A stretch of DNA of 25,506 nt. Origin: Pseudomonadota bacterium (GTDB lineage: Bacteria > Pseudomonadota > Gammaproteobacteria > Burkholderiales > Ferrovaceae). Positions 14,874 to 23,048 of the stretch are shown here, piece by piece. The number at the start of each line of letters is the position of its first letter. Within the stretch, counting starts at the first letter, position 1. The stretch covers positions 1 through 25,506 of the forward strand of contig JAJZPY010000014.1 in assembly GCA_021811005.1 (NCBI GenBank). The letters are read 5' to 3'. Under the pieces are notes generated by a model. The model saw only the letters and a program-made list of their open reading frames with translations. It was not told the origin of the DNA and searched no databases. The translations under genes and the position numbers were made by a program.

Positions 14874-15475
14874 TGTCGTCCATGATTTATCTTGCCTCCA
14901 ACAGTCCCCGCCGGAGCGAACTGCTGAACCGGATCGGGGTCGCGTACACGGTGTTGATGCCTGAAGGCCAACAGGAAGCCGTAGATGAAACACCCCTGGA
15001 AGAGGAACTTCCGCTGGACTATGCCGTGCGCTTGGCCAAAGCCAAGGCGCTTGCAGGATGGCAGCGGCTGGAGCACACTCATTTGCCGCGCCATCCGGTT
15101 CTCGCTGCGGATACCACTGTGGCCGTGGGTCGCCGGATCCTTGGAAAGCCCGCTGATGCCCAGGAGGCGAGAAGCATGCTCGAGCTTCTTTCAGGGAGCG
15201 TGCACGAAGTCGTCACAGCCGTGGCCATGATCCATCCACCCGGTTTTGAATACCGCGTCTCCGTGACCCGGGTTTGGTTCCGAACACTCTCTCGAGAAGA
15301 TATCGAGGCCTTCGTCAGCACCGGAGAGTACCGCGACAAGGCGGGTGGGTACGGAATCCAGGGCTTTGCTTCGCGTTTCATTGCCCGCATCGACGGCAGC
15401 CCGAGCGGCGTCATGGGATTGCCCCTGTTTGAAACGGATCAGCTGCTGTCGCTGTTTGGAAGAGGAATCCAGTGA
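14873..15475 (+). CDS. Maf-family nucleoside triphosphate pyrophosphatase (YhdE-like)
   Basis: The 200-aa product hydrolyses non-canonical or excess nucleoside triphosphates to monophosphates. Maf signatures are YLASNSPRR (6-14), LAADTTVAV, KPADAQEA and DKAGGYGIQG. The pattern is closest to the YhdE branch (dTTP/UTP pyrophosphatase) rather than YceF (m7GTP). The start at 14873 shares a base with the rlmH stop; a second ATG at 14882 (MIYLAS) is equally plausible. Confidence 0.92.
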   Translation: MSSMIYLASNSPRRSELLNRIGVAYTVLMPEGQQEAVDETPLEEELPLDYAVRLAKAKALAGWQRLEHTHLPRHPVLAADTTVAVGRRILGKPADAQEARSMLELLSGSVHEVVTAVAMIHPPGFEYRVSVTRVWFRTLSREDIEAFVSTGEYRDKAGGYGIQGFASRFIARIDGSPSGVMGLPLFETDQLLSLFGRGIQ

Positions 15476-16926
15476 ACAATCAGATTCTGGTCAACATCAC
15501 ACCCCAGGAAACGCGCGTTGCCATCATGGAGCTGGGCGTGCCGCAGGAAATTCATGTGGAGCGCACCTCCGCTCGCGGGTTGGTGGGCAACATCTACTGG
15601 GGTCGGGTGGCCCGCGTCCTGCCGGGAATGCAGTCGGCCTTTATCGATTTGGGGCTGGATCGTGCCGCGTTTCTTCATGTGGCCGACATCTGGACCCCAC
15701 GGAACTCCGAGGAACCGACGCGGCCGATTGAACAGACCCTGTCCGAAGGCCAGTCCCTGATGGTTCAGGTCATCAAGGACCCTATCGGAACCAAAGGTGC
15801 GCGCCTCTCCACGCAAATCAGCATTGCCGGCCGCTATCTGGTCTACCTGCCCCAGGAAAGCCACATCGGGGTATCGCAGCGCATCGAAAGCGAAGAAGAA
15901 CGAAACCAGTTGCGCGAAAGGTTCCAGGGACTGATCCCGGCTGACATTCAGGGCGGCTTCATCGTTCGGACCGTGGCTGAATCCACTTCTGACCGCGACC
16001 TTCTGAAGGACCTCGAGTACCTCACACAACTTTGGTCCGACATCCTCGAAGCTTGCAAGCGCACAAGTCTCCCGACATTGCTCTACCAGGACCTCAGCCT
16101 GGCACAGCGGGTCATTCGGGATTTTGTAATGGAAGACACCGATCGCGTGCTGGTGGATTCACGGGAAAACTTCCACAAGCTGGTGGACTTCGCTTCCCAT
16201 TACTGCCCCCAGGCCCTGCCCGTACTCGAACATTACAGCGGGGCGCGACCGCTTTTCGATTTGTTCGGCGTGGAAGAAGAGATCGAGAAGGCCTTGGCGC
16301 GACGCGTGGACCTGAAGTCTGGGGGGTATCTCATCATCGACCAGACCGAAGCCATGACCACCATCGATGTGAACACCGGGGGGTTTGTGGGCGTCCGCAA
16401 TTTCGACGATACCGTGTTCAAAACCAACCTGGAAGCCGCACAGGCCATCGCCAGGCAATTGCGGCTGCGCAATCTGGGCGGCATCATCATTGCGGATTTC
16501 ATCGACATGGACAACGAGGAACACCGCGAAGCCGTCCTTGCCGAATTCAGGAAAGCACTCGCCCGCGACCGCACCCGGGTGACCGTCAACGGCTTCACCA
16601 CCCTTGGACTGATCGAAGTCACGCGAAAACGCACGCGGGAAAGCCTGGCGCATGTGCTGTGCGAACCCTGCCCCTGCTGCAAGGGGAGCGCGCAACTCAA
16701 GACGCCACAAACCGTGTGTTATGAAATCCTGCGGGAAATCGTGCGCGCAGCGCGCCAGTTCGATGCCAAGGAGTACCGGGTGATTGCCCACCAGCGCGTG
16801 GTGGACCTTTTTCTTGACGAAGAGTCGCAAGGTTTGGCCGGCGTCAGCGACTTCATCGGCAAACCCATCAGCCTTCAGGTGGGTGCCGGTTCCAATCAGG
16901 AACAGTATGACGTCATCCTGATGTGA
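15472..16926 (+). CDS. rng: Ribonuclease G
   Basis: The 484-aa product is an endoribonuclease that matures the 5' end of 16S rRNA and trims mRNAs; E. coli RNase G has 489 residues. An S1 domain (GNIYWGRVARVLPGMQSAFID, near 40-60) precedes the catalytic core with Asp299 (TIDVNTGG) and Asp342/Asp345 (DFIDMDN), and a zinc-link region CEPCPCC at 397-403. It lacks the long C-terminal scaffold of RNase E. GTG start, with AGAGGA at 15461-15466, overlaps the maf stop by four bases. It is the last gene of the run; one base separates its stop from that of yggT. Confidence 0.95.
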   Translation: MNNQILVNITPQETRVAIMELGVPQEIHVERTSARGLVGNIYWGRVARVLPGMQSAFIDLGLDRAAFLHVADIWTPRNSEEPTRPIEQTLSEGQSLMVQVIKDPIGTKGARLSTQISIAGRYLVYLPQESHIGVSQRIESEEERNQLRERFQGLIPADIQGGFIVRTVAESTSDRDLLKDLEYLTQLWSDILEACKRTSLPTLLYQDLSLAQRVIRDFVMEDTDRVLVDSRENFHKLVDFASHYCPQALPVLEHYSGARPLFDLFGVEEEIEKALARRVDLKSGGYLIIDQTEAMTTIDVNTGGFVGVRNFDDTVFKTNLEAAQAIARQLRLRNLGGIIIADFIDMDNEEHREAVLAEFRKALARDRTRVTVNGFTTLGLIEVTRKRTRESLAHVLCEPCPCCKGSAQLKTPQTVCYEILREIVRAARQFDAKEYRVIAHQRVVDLFLDEESQGLAGVSDFIGKPISLQVGAGSNQEQYDVILM

Positions 16927-16927
16927 C

Positions 16928-17500
16928 TCACATCAGGCGTTGCACGAGCATCTCCAATCCACCCACGATGATGGTCAGCGTCAACTGGAAGATCACCATC
17001 AAAACCACTGGCGACAAATCCACCGACCCCAGCATCGGGATGAAACGGCGCAGCGGATTCAGGAAAGGTCGCGTCAATGCGTCCGCCGCGGGCATGACCG
17101 GACTGTAGGGGTTGACCCAGCTCAGGACGGCCAGAACGAACACGGCCCCCATCAGGATATAAAGTCCATGCCGAAGAAGTGAAACGGCACCCATGGCAAA
17201 TACCCAGGGCAGGAAGTACAGCAACTCTGAAAATCTGATCATGCCAAACAGCGTGAGATTGAGGGTCAGCAGAACGCATTCCAGAACCCATGCCCACAGC
17301 AACGCCGCATAGGCAATGCCGAGCCGCCCAGGCATCACCCGCTGCAACCGCCGTACGGCAAAATCGCTCAGGGAAATTGCAAAATCGCTCACGGGATTGC
17401 GGTAAGGCGCGTCGACAAGTTGCAGCAAAAAACGCAGCAGTGCCGCAAATGAAAACAATCCAAACAGAATTTCAAGCAGTGATTCCAGGGTGCCAGTCAA
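16928..17500 (-). CDS. YggT family integral membrane protein
   Basis: The 190-aa product contains two copies of the YggT unit: a helix pair around ILFGLFSFAALLRFLLQLV and YAALLWAW, and the second around LYILMGAVFVLAVLSWVNPYSP with PLRRFIPMLG. These small proteins are linked to osmotic tolerance and cell-envelope processes. The TTG at 17500 is the start because AAGGAG at 17513-17508 is 7 bases away; an ATG at 17587 would overlap proC heavily. Third gene of yggS-proC-yggT. Confidence 0.88.
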   Translation of the reverse strand: MTGTLESLLEILFGLFSFAALLRFLLQLVDAPYRNPVSDFAISLSDFAVRRLQRVMPGRLGIAYAALLWAWVLECVLLTLNLTLFGMIRFSELLYFLPWVFAMGAVSLLRHGLYILMGAVFVLAVLSWVNPYSPVMPAADALTRPFLNPLRRFIPMLGSVDLSPVVLMVIFQLTLTIIVGGLEMLVQRLM

Positions 17501-17516
17501 CGGTTTTCTCCTTGCT

Positions 17517-18329
17517 TCACTCTCGATCCAGGCTGTCGCCCAACTCGCAGGAACGTCTGGAAGCGGCTTGTAGCGCTTCGATGACAATCGATTCCAGCCC
17601 GCTGCGTTCGAATACCGCGATGGCCGCTTCCGTGGTGCCTCCCGGAGACGTCACCTTGCGCCGCAACGTCTCAGGACCATCCGGGCTCGTTTTCGCCAGC
17701 TGGGCTGCGCCCAGCACCGTCTCCTGGACCAGAAGGCGTGCCGCTTTGTCATTCAACCCCAGCGACAGGGCCGCCTTGAGCATGACTTCCATGAAATAGA
17801 AAACATAAGCCGGTCCGCTGCCGGAAACCGCGGTCACGGCATCGAGATCACTTTCCTTTTCCACCCAAACCACAGCCCCGACCGCGCGCAACAAGGACTG
17901 GGCATGCAGCCGGTCCTCCTCCGATACGCCGGGCATGGCATACAACCCGGCAACTCCCTGGCGAACCAGGGCTGGCGTATTGGGCATGGCGCGCACGATA
18001 TTGGCATGTCCATGCAACCAGCGGGACAGGGAACTGGTCCGGATGCCTGCCGCCACGCTGATCACCCGCACATCGGGCGAAAGGGGGGGCAACGCTGCCA
18101 CAACCTCATGCAGCTGCTGCGGTTTGACGGCAAGAACCAGCGTGCCGGCCTGCTCGACGACCGGGGACAATCGGTCGTACGTTTGAATGCCCCAATCCTT
18201 GCGCAGCCGTTCCGCCGCTTCGGGCTGGATTTCCACCACACGGACGTCTTCGGCAGGCTGCCCGTGGGCAATCAACCCGCCAATCAACGCCGAGGCCATG
18301 TTGCCGCCGCCAACAAACACGATGCTCAT
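17517..18329 (-). CDS. proC: Pyrroline-5-carboxylate reductase
   Basis: The 270-aa product makes proline from pyrroline-5-carboxylate with NAD(P)H. Near the N-terminus VGGGNMASALIGGL is the dinucleotide-binding turn; AVKPQQL, RAMPNTPALVRQG, AVSGSGPAYVF and VTSPGGTTEAA are family signatures. Start at ATG 18329 (MSIVFVGGGNMA) overlaps the yggS stop (ATGA). The frame is open further upstream but that part belongs to yggS in another frame. yggT follows in 16 bases. Confidence 0.95.
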   Translation of the reverse strand: MSIVFVGGGNMASALIGGLIAHGQPAEDVRVVEIQPEAAERLRKDWGIQTYDRLSPVVEQAGTLVLAVKPQQLHEVVAALPPLSPDVRVISVAAGIRTSSLSRWLHGHANIVRAMPNTPALVRQGVAGLYAMPGVSEEDRLHAQSLLRAVGAVVWVEKESDLDAVTAVSGSGPAYVFYFMEVMLKAALSLGLNDKAARLLVQETVLGAAQLAKTSPDGPETLRRKVTSPGGTTEAAIAVFERSGLESIVIEALQAASRRSCELGDSLDRE

Positions 18330-19003
18330 GGTTTTCGTAGCCTCTCTCCAAACAGGGCCGTTCCGATCCGCACTATTGTAGAGCCTTCCATGACGGCCGA
18401 GGCAAAGTCTTCCGACATGCCCATGGACAATGTATCGAGCGGGAGCCCAAGCGCCTGGAGCGATTCCTTGAGCATCCGCAGCTCGGAAAACCTGCGGCGC
18501 TGCAGGTCGGGATCTGGCGTGGGTTCGGGCAGGGTCATGAGTCCCCGCAGCCGGATACCCCGAAGCTCCCCGACCGCCCGCGCAAGATGTGCCACCTCGC
18601 CTGCAGGAACCCCGGACTTGCTGGATTCTCCGCTCAAATTCACCTGCAGACAGGCGTTGAGCGGAGGCAATCCGGCTTCGACCCGGGCATTCGAGAGGCG
18701 CTCGGCAATTTTTATCCGATCGATGCCATGCACCCATTCAAAATGCAACGCCACCGAAGTGGTCTTGTTGCTCTGAAGCGGCCCGATGAAATGCCACTCC
18801 AGCGCCAGGTCGCTCAGGAACGACTGCTTGTGCAGGGCCTCCTGAACATAGCTTTCGCCAAAAGCTTTTTGTCCTGCCTGACAGGCCTCCCGGATTTTTT
18901 CGGGGGGCTGCCCCTTGCTCACAGCCACAATCTGAACCGGGCGGCCTTGTGCCAGCCGGGTGACCTGATCTCGTATCCGGTCCAGATTTTGGGCAATGGT
19001 CAT
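18326..19003 (-). CDS. PLP homeostasis protein YggS/PipY
   Basis: The 225-aa product binds pyridoxal phosphate without known catalytic activity and keeps free PLP in balance. PLP lysine is Lys30 in VAVSKGQP; FGESYVQEA, EWHFIGPLQSNK, VNLSGESSKSG and LSMGMSEDF(A)SAV with VRIGTALFG are the family's signatures. The first gene of the yggS-proC-yggT operon, divergent from the DUF971-ubiE operon. TATGAT at 19029-19024 may be its -10. Confidence 0.94.
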   Translation of the reverse strand: MTIAQNLDRIRDQVTRLAQGRPVQIVAVSKGQPPEKIREACQAGQKAFGESYVQEALHKQSFLSDLALEWHFIGPLQSNKTTSVALHFEWVHGIDRIKIAERLSNARVEAGLPPLNACLQVNLSGESSKSGVPAGEVAHLARAVGELRGIRLRGLMTLPEPTPDPDLQRRRFSELRMLKESLQALGLPLDTLSMGMSEDFASAVMEGSTIVRIGTALFGERLRKP

Positions 19004-19023
19004 GAATTCAGGCCAAATGGTTT

Positions 19024-19029
19024 ATCATA
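19024..19029 (-). promoter_or_regulatory. Candidate -10 (TATGAT) of yggS-proC-yggT
   Basis: TATGAT on the minus strand, 20 bases before the yggS ATG. It fits 5 of 6 consensus positions; no clear -35. The same bases hold TATCAT on the plus strand (19023-19028), which could serve the DUF971 gene. Confidence 0.35.
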
Positions 19030-19059
19030 CCGGACTCAAACCCATTTTTTAGGTGCTTC

Positions 19060-19437
19060 ATGGCCGGACTTACCCCAGAAACCCCCTGGCCTACCGAAAT
19101 CACGCTGCATCAAGCCTCTCGCCGGCTGGATGTGGTTTTCAGCGACGGCCACCAATACCAGTTCCCGATCGAATACCTGCGCGTCTACTCGCCTTCCGCC
19201 GAAGTGCGCGGACATGGCCCCGGCCAGGAAACCCTCCAGACCGGAAAACGCCTGGTTGGCATCACTGAAATCATCCCGGTTGGAAACTATGCCATCCAGA
19301 TCCGTTTTTCGGACGGGCACGACACGGGAATTTATTCCTGGGACTACCTGAAGGATCTGGGGGAAAACCAGGAAGAATACTGGGCCAGCTACCTCAACCA
19401 CCTGGAAGCGGCAGGCGCGAGCCGGGATACCCACTGA
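19060..19437 (+). CDS. DUF971 protein (GBBH-like N-terminal domain)
   Basis: The 125-aa product has the DUF971 fold related to the N-terminal domain of gamma-butyrobetaine hydroxylase: ITLHQASRRLDVVFSDGHQY, then PIEYLRVYSPSAEVRGHGPG, and GNYAIQIRFSDGHDTGIYSWDYL. In many proteobacteria this gene sits directly before ubiE, as here (4-base gap). The biochemical function is unproven; single-domain members have been linked to iron-sulfur metabolism. Start ATG at 19060 follows AGGTG. Confidence 0.88.
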   Translation: MAGLTPETPWPTEITLHQASRRLDVVFSDGHQYQFPIEYLRVYSPSAEVRGHGPGQETLQTGKRLVGITEIIPVGNYAIQIRFSDGHDTGIYSWDYLKDLGENQEEYWASYLNHLEAAGASRDTH

Positions 19438-19441
19438 TCCC

Positions 19442-20173
19442 ATGAGCAAGACGCATTTTGGTTTCACGCAAGTCGAGGAGTCCGAAAAAGCCCACAAGGT
19501 GGCCGAAGTATTCGATTCCGTTGCCTCGCGCTACGATTTGATGAATGACCTGATGTCAGCAGGCATGCATCGGGCCTGGAAACATTTCACGCTCAATGTG
19601 GCCGCGGTCCGCCCCGGAAACCGCGTGCTTGACCTGGCTTCCGGCAGCGGCGATCTGGCACGCGGCTTTGCCCGGAGAGTGGGCTCTGGCGGAGTGGTCG
19701 TCATGACCGACATCAACTTCCAGATGCTTTCCCGTGGCCGGGACCGTCTGCTGGATGCCGGCCATGTACTGCCCACGGTGCAGTGCGACGCCGAGCGCCT
19801 CCCCTTCCCCGACAATCATTTTGATTGTGTCAGCGTGGCTTTCGGGCTGCGCAACATGACGCGCAAGGACGCCGCGCTGGCCGAAATGCATCGCGTGCTC
19901 AAGCCGGGAGGGCGCGCATTGGTGCTCGAATTTTCCAAAGTCTGGGCCCCCCTGCAACCTTTGTACGACGCTTACTCCTTCAAGGTCATTCCCAAAATCG
20001 GCCGCTGGATTGCGGACGACGAAGCGAGTTACCAATACCTGGCGGAGTCCATTCGCATGCATCCCGGCCAGCAGGAACTCAAATCCATGATGTCCGAGGC
20101 GGGCTTTGATGAAGTGGACTGGTTCAATCTGTCGGCCGGCGTGGTTGCATTGCACCGGGGTTACAAATGGTGA
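19442..20173 (+). CDS. ubiE: Ubiquinone/menaquinone C-methyltransferase UbiE
   Basis: The 243-aa product adds the C-methyl group to the quinone ring using SAM. Family motifs are YDLMNDLMSAGMHRAWK, VLDLASGSGDLA (SAM site I), PFPDNHFDC, FGLRNMT and AESIRMHPGQQELKSMM. The SAM loop reads ASGSG where E. coli has AGGTG. The start ATG is at 19442. Its last codons overlap the ubiJ start. Confidence 0.96.
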   Translation: MSKTHFGFTQVEESEKAHKVAEVFDSVASRYDLMNDLMSAGMHRAWKHFTLNVAAVRPGNRVLDLASGSGDLARGFARRVGSGGVVVMTDINFQMLSRGRDRLLDAGHVLPTVQCDAERLPFPDNHFDCVSVAFGLRNMTRKDAALAEMHRVLKPGGRALVLEFSKVWAPLQPLYDAYSFKVIPKIGRWIADDEASYQYLAESIRMHPGQQELKSMMSEAGFDEVDWFNLSAGVVALHRGYKW

Positions 20174-20748
20174 AGGACTTTCTGCGCCAGCGACTGTCCC
20201 TCGGATTAGGCGCCCTTTTCGATACCGCGCCCTGGGCTGCCCAGCGGCTGCAACCGTTCTCGGGAAGCACCGTCGTGCTGGATCTTGGCGGGTGGCGCAT
20301 TCCGTTCGGAATTGGCGCACAAGGCTATCCCGAACTGAGCGAAGCCATTCCCGATCAGCCCCAGCTCACCATTCGCATGCCTTTTTCGGCCCTGCCGCTG
20401 TTTTTGACCGATGAGGGCGCCGCCTTGCGCGAACTGCATCTGGAAGGCAACAGCGGCCTTGCGCACGAAGTGGGTTTTCTTGCGCGGAATTTCAGACCCG
20501 ATCTCGAGGAATTGCTGAGCCGCGTGGTTGGCGACTTGCTGGCCCATCGCATCGCCCGGTCTGCGCGCAATGCCCGGGGTTGGGCGAAAGACAGCGCCCG
20601 GCGCCTGTCCGACTCCTTGACGGAGTACGTTGCTGAAGAAGGCCGGTTTGTCGCAACGCGCACGGCATTGCAGCGATTTTCACGGGATGTGGCCGAACTC
20701 GACCAAGCCGTCTCCCGCTTTGAACAGCGCATGACGAGGCGGACCTGA
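20167..20748 (+). CDS. ubiJ: Ubiquinone biosynthesis accessory factor UbiJ
   Basis: The 193-aa product has the UbiJ layout: an N-terminal SCP2-like lipid-binding domain (about 20-110, with LTIRMPFSALPLF) and a C-terminal helical part ending in a coiled-coil-like RDVAELDQAVSRFEQRM. In E. coli UbiJ with UbiK holds ubiquinone intermediates for the biosynthetic complex. It lies between ubiE and ubiB in the conserved order and overlaps ubiE by 7 bases and ubiB by one. Confidence 0.88.
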   Translation: MVKDFLRQRLSLGLGALFDTAPWAAQRLQPFSGSTVVLDLGGWRIPFGIGAQGYPELSEAIPDQPQLTIRMPFSALPLFLTDEGAALRELHLEGNSGLAHEVGFLARNFRPDLEELLSRVVGDLLAHRIARSARNARGWAKDSARRLSDSLTEYVAEEGRFVATRTALQRFSRDVAELDQAVSRFEQRMTRRT

Positions 20749-22292
20749 TGCGCGTGCTTCGGCTCTTCAAAATCCTGTCGGTGTTTGTCACGTACGGGCT
20801 GGATGAGTTTGTCTTTGCCCACCCGAGCACCACCACTGCCCGCTCGTTCACCCGCAGTTTGCTGTTTTGGCGCCGCTTCGATGCCCCAAGGGCTATCCGG
20901 TTGCGCCGCGCGCTGGAAACGTTGGGCCCCATTTTCGTCAAATTTGGCCAGGCGCTATCCACTCGTCGTGACCTCATCCCGCTGGACATCGCGGACGAGC
21001 TGGCCCGCCTGCAGGATCAGGTCCCCCCTTTCCCGGGCGAGCAGGCCCAGGCCATGCTGGAGCACATCTACGGAAAGCCGCTGGACCAGGTGTTTGCCTC
21101 CTTTGACGTGACGCCGGTGGCCAGCGCCTCTGTGGCCCAGGTCCACTTTGCAGAGCTGCAGAATGGCCAGGAAGCGGCCGTCAAAATCCTTCGCCCGAAT
21201 GTTGATCGTGCCATCGCGCGCGACGTGGCCCTGCTCTACACCCTGGCCCGTCTGCTTGAACGTTTGTTTTCGGAAATGCGACGGCTGCGCCCCGTGGAAG
21301 TAGTGGCCGAGTTCGAAAAGCACCTGCACGAGGAGTTGGACCTCATGGTGGAAGCGTCCAACGCCAGCCAGTTGAGACGCAATTTTTCAGACCGCCGCCT
21401 GCTCATCATTCCCGAAGTGTTCTGGGACTACTGCGACACCCGGGTCATGGTGATGGAACGCATGAAAGGAACCCCCATCAGCCAGGTGGACGTTCTCCGG
21501 AGCAAAGGCGTGGACATCCCGAAACTGGCTCGCGATGGCGTGGAAATTTTCTTCACCCAGGTATTCCGTGACGGGTTTTTCCATGCCGACATGCATCCCG
21601 GAAACATCCAGGTGGCCGATGATGGCCGCTATGTGGGACTCGATTTCGGTATCATCGGTACCCTCAATGCGCGGGACAAGAATTACCTGGCCCAGAACTT
21701 TCTTGCCTTCTTCCGTCGCGACTACCACCGGGTGGCCACAGCCCATATCGAAGCCGGGTGGGTTCCTGCGGATACGCGTTCCGACGAGTTCGAGTCGGCC
21801 ATCCGCTCCGTATGTGAACCGATTTTCGACAAACCCCTGCGTGAAATTTCTTTCGGCAAAGTGCTGCTGCGGCTGTTTCAGGTGTCGCGCCGCTTCAATA
21901 TGGAAATCCAGCCGCAACTGGTCATGCTGCAAAAAACCCTGCTCAATGTTGAAGGACTGGGGCGCGACCTGGATCCCGATCTCGATCTTTGGAAAACCGC
22001 CAAGCCTTTCCTTGAGCGCTGGATGAGCGAACAGGTGGGATGGCGGGGGCTGGTGCGGGCTGTCCGCCAGGAAGGCGGACAGTGGGTTACGCTGGTGCCG
22101 GAACTGCCGCGGCTCGTCCATCGGGCGCTTTTGGAGCGCACGGAAAACGGCAGCTTGCGCCAGGAAGTCCAGGCCCTACGCGCCCAGCAACATAGCCTGC
22201 AGCGCTGGCTAACCGGCGTGCTGGTATTGCTGGGGCTGCTGGTGGGCATGGCCCTGGCAGTGGCCTTTCTTTTTCTCCAGGGCGGCTACTAG
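20748..22292 (+). CDS. ubiB: Ubiquinone biosynthesis ATPase/kinase-like protein UbiB
   Basis: The 514-aa product belongs to the ABC1/ADCK/UbiB family, an atypical kinase fold with ATPase activity needed for ubiquinone synthesis. Visible are KFGQ at 65-68 in FVKFGQALSTRRDLIP, ASASVAQVH, VKILRPN, HADMHPGN at 279-286 and DFG at 299-301. A C-terminal membrane helix (about 485-512) anchors it. The start ATG overlaps the ubiJ stop (TGATG). It converges on livF with a 7-base gap. Confidence 0.95.
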   Translation: MRVLRLFKILSVFVTYGLDEFVFAHPSTTTARSFTRSLLFWRRFDAPRAIRLRRALETLGPIFVKFGQALSTRRDLIPLDIADELARLQDQVPPFPGEQAQAMLEHIYGKPLDQVFASFDVTPVASASVAQVHFAELQNGQEAAVKILRPNVDRAIARDVALLYTLARLLERLFSEMRRLRPVEVVAEFEKHLHEELDLMVEASNASQLRRNFSDRRLLIIPEVFWDYCDTRVMVMERMKGTPISQVDVLRSKGVDIPKLARDGVEIFFTQVFRDGFFHADMHPGNIQVADDGRYVGLDFGIIGTLNARDKNYLAQNFLAFFRRDYHRVATAHIEAGWVPADTRSDEFESAIRSVCEPIFDKPLREISFGKVLLRLFQVSRRFNMEIQPQLVMLQKTLLNVEGLGRDLDPDLDLWKTAKPFLERWMSEQVGWRGLVRAVRQEGGQWVTLVPELPRLVHRALLERTENGSLRQEVQALRAQQHSLQRWLTGVLVLLGLLVGMALAVAFLFLQGGY

Positions 22293-22299
22293 CTGGCGC

Positions 22300-23034
22300 T
22301 CAGTGGCCTGCAGCGCCACCCAGATAGGCAGCCTGCACCTTGGGATCGCTGCGCAACTGGGCAGCTGGCCCATGAACGGCGATGCGGCCATTTTCCAGCA
22401 CGTAACCATAGTCCGCCACCGCCAGCGCTGCGGCGGCAAACTGCTCGACCAGCAACATGGTCATGCCCTGCGCTTTCAGCCGTCCGATGATATGGAATAC
22501 TTCTTCCACCAGGATCGGTGCCAACCCCATGGAAGGTTCATCAAGCAGTAAAACTTCGGGCTTGAGCATCAGGGCTCGTGCCATGGCCAGCATTTGCTGC
22601 TCGCCTCCGGAAAGGGTGCCTGCCAGCTGATGCTGGCGCTCCCTCAGCCGCGGAAACAGATCAAGGGCCTTTTCAAGGTCACCCTGGATGTCGCCCCGGG
22701 GTCGCTGCCCACCCAACGTCAGCCGCGTGAAAGCACCCAGCAGCAGATTGTCTCGCACCGATTGCGTGGGAAATACTCTGCGCCCTTCAGGACTGTGGGC
22801 CAGCCCGATTTTTGCAATGCGGTGGGCCGGCAGTCCGGTGATGTTTTTTCCACCCAATTCGATGCGCCCGCCCGAGGGTTTGAGCATTCCGCTCACCGCA
22901 CGCATGGTGGTGGTTTTACCCGCACCGTTGGAGCCAATCAGGGTCACCACCTGGCCTTGTGGCACATTCAGTGAAATGCCATGCAGTACCTGGACTTGGC
23001 CGTAGGCTGCCTTGAGATCGTGAATTTCCAACAT
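22300..23034 (-). CDS. livF: Branched-chain amino acid ABC transporter ATP-binding protein LivF
   Basis: The 244-aa product powers a HAAT-family importer on the cytoplasmic face. Walker A is IGSNGAGKTT near 33-42, signature LSGGEQQMLAMARAL, Walker B EVLLLDEPSMGLAP and the H-loop region follow. Ribosome site GAGGAG lies before the ATG at 23034. It follows the livM-livG fusion by 14 bases. The substrate could be branched-chain amino acids, urea or amides; the binding protein is not in the window. Confidence 0.93.
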   Translation of the reverse strand: MLEIHDLKAAYGQVQVLHGISLNVPQGQVVTLIGSNGAGKTTTMRAVSGMLKPSGGRIELGGKNITGLPAHRIAKIGLAHSPEGRRVFPTQSVRDNLLLGAFTRLTLGGQRPRGDIQGDLEKALDLFPRLRERQHQLAGTLSGGEQQMLAMARALMLKPEVLLLDEPSMGLAPILVEEVFHIIGRLKAQGMTMLLVEQFAAAALAVADYGYVLENGRIAVHGPAAQLRSDPKVQAAYLGGAAGH

Positions 23035-23048
23035 GGTTCTCTCCTCGG

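Noticed and set aside
18330..18737. N-terminal extension of proC by 136 codons
   Set aside because: This stretch encodes yggS in another frame; the dinucleotide-binding motif begins right after ATG 18329.
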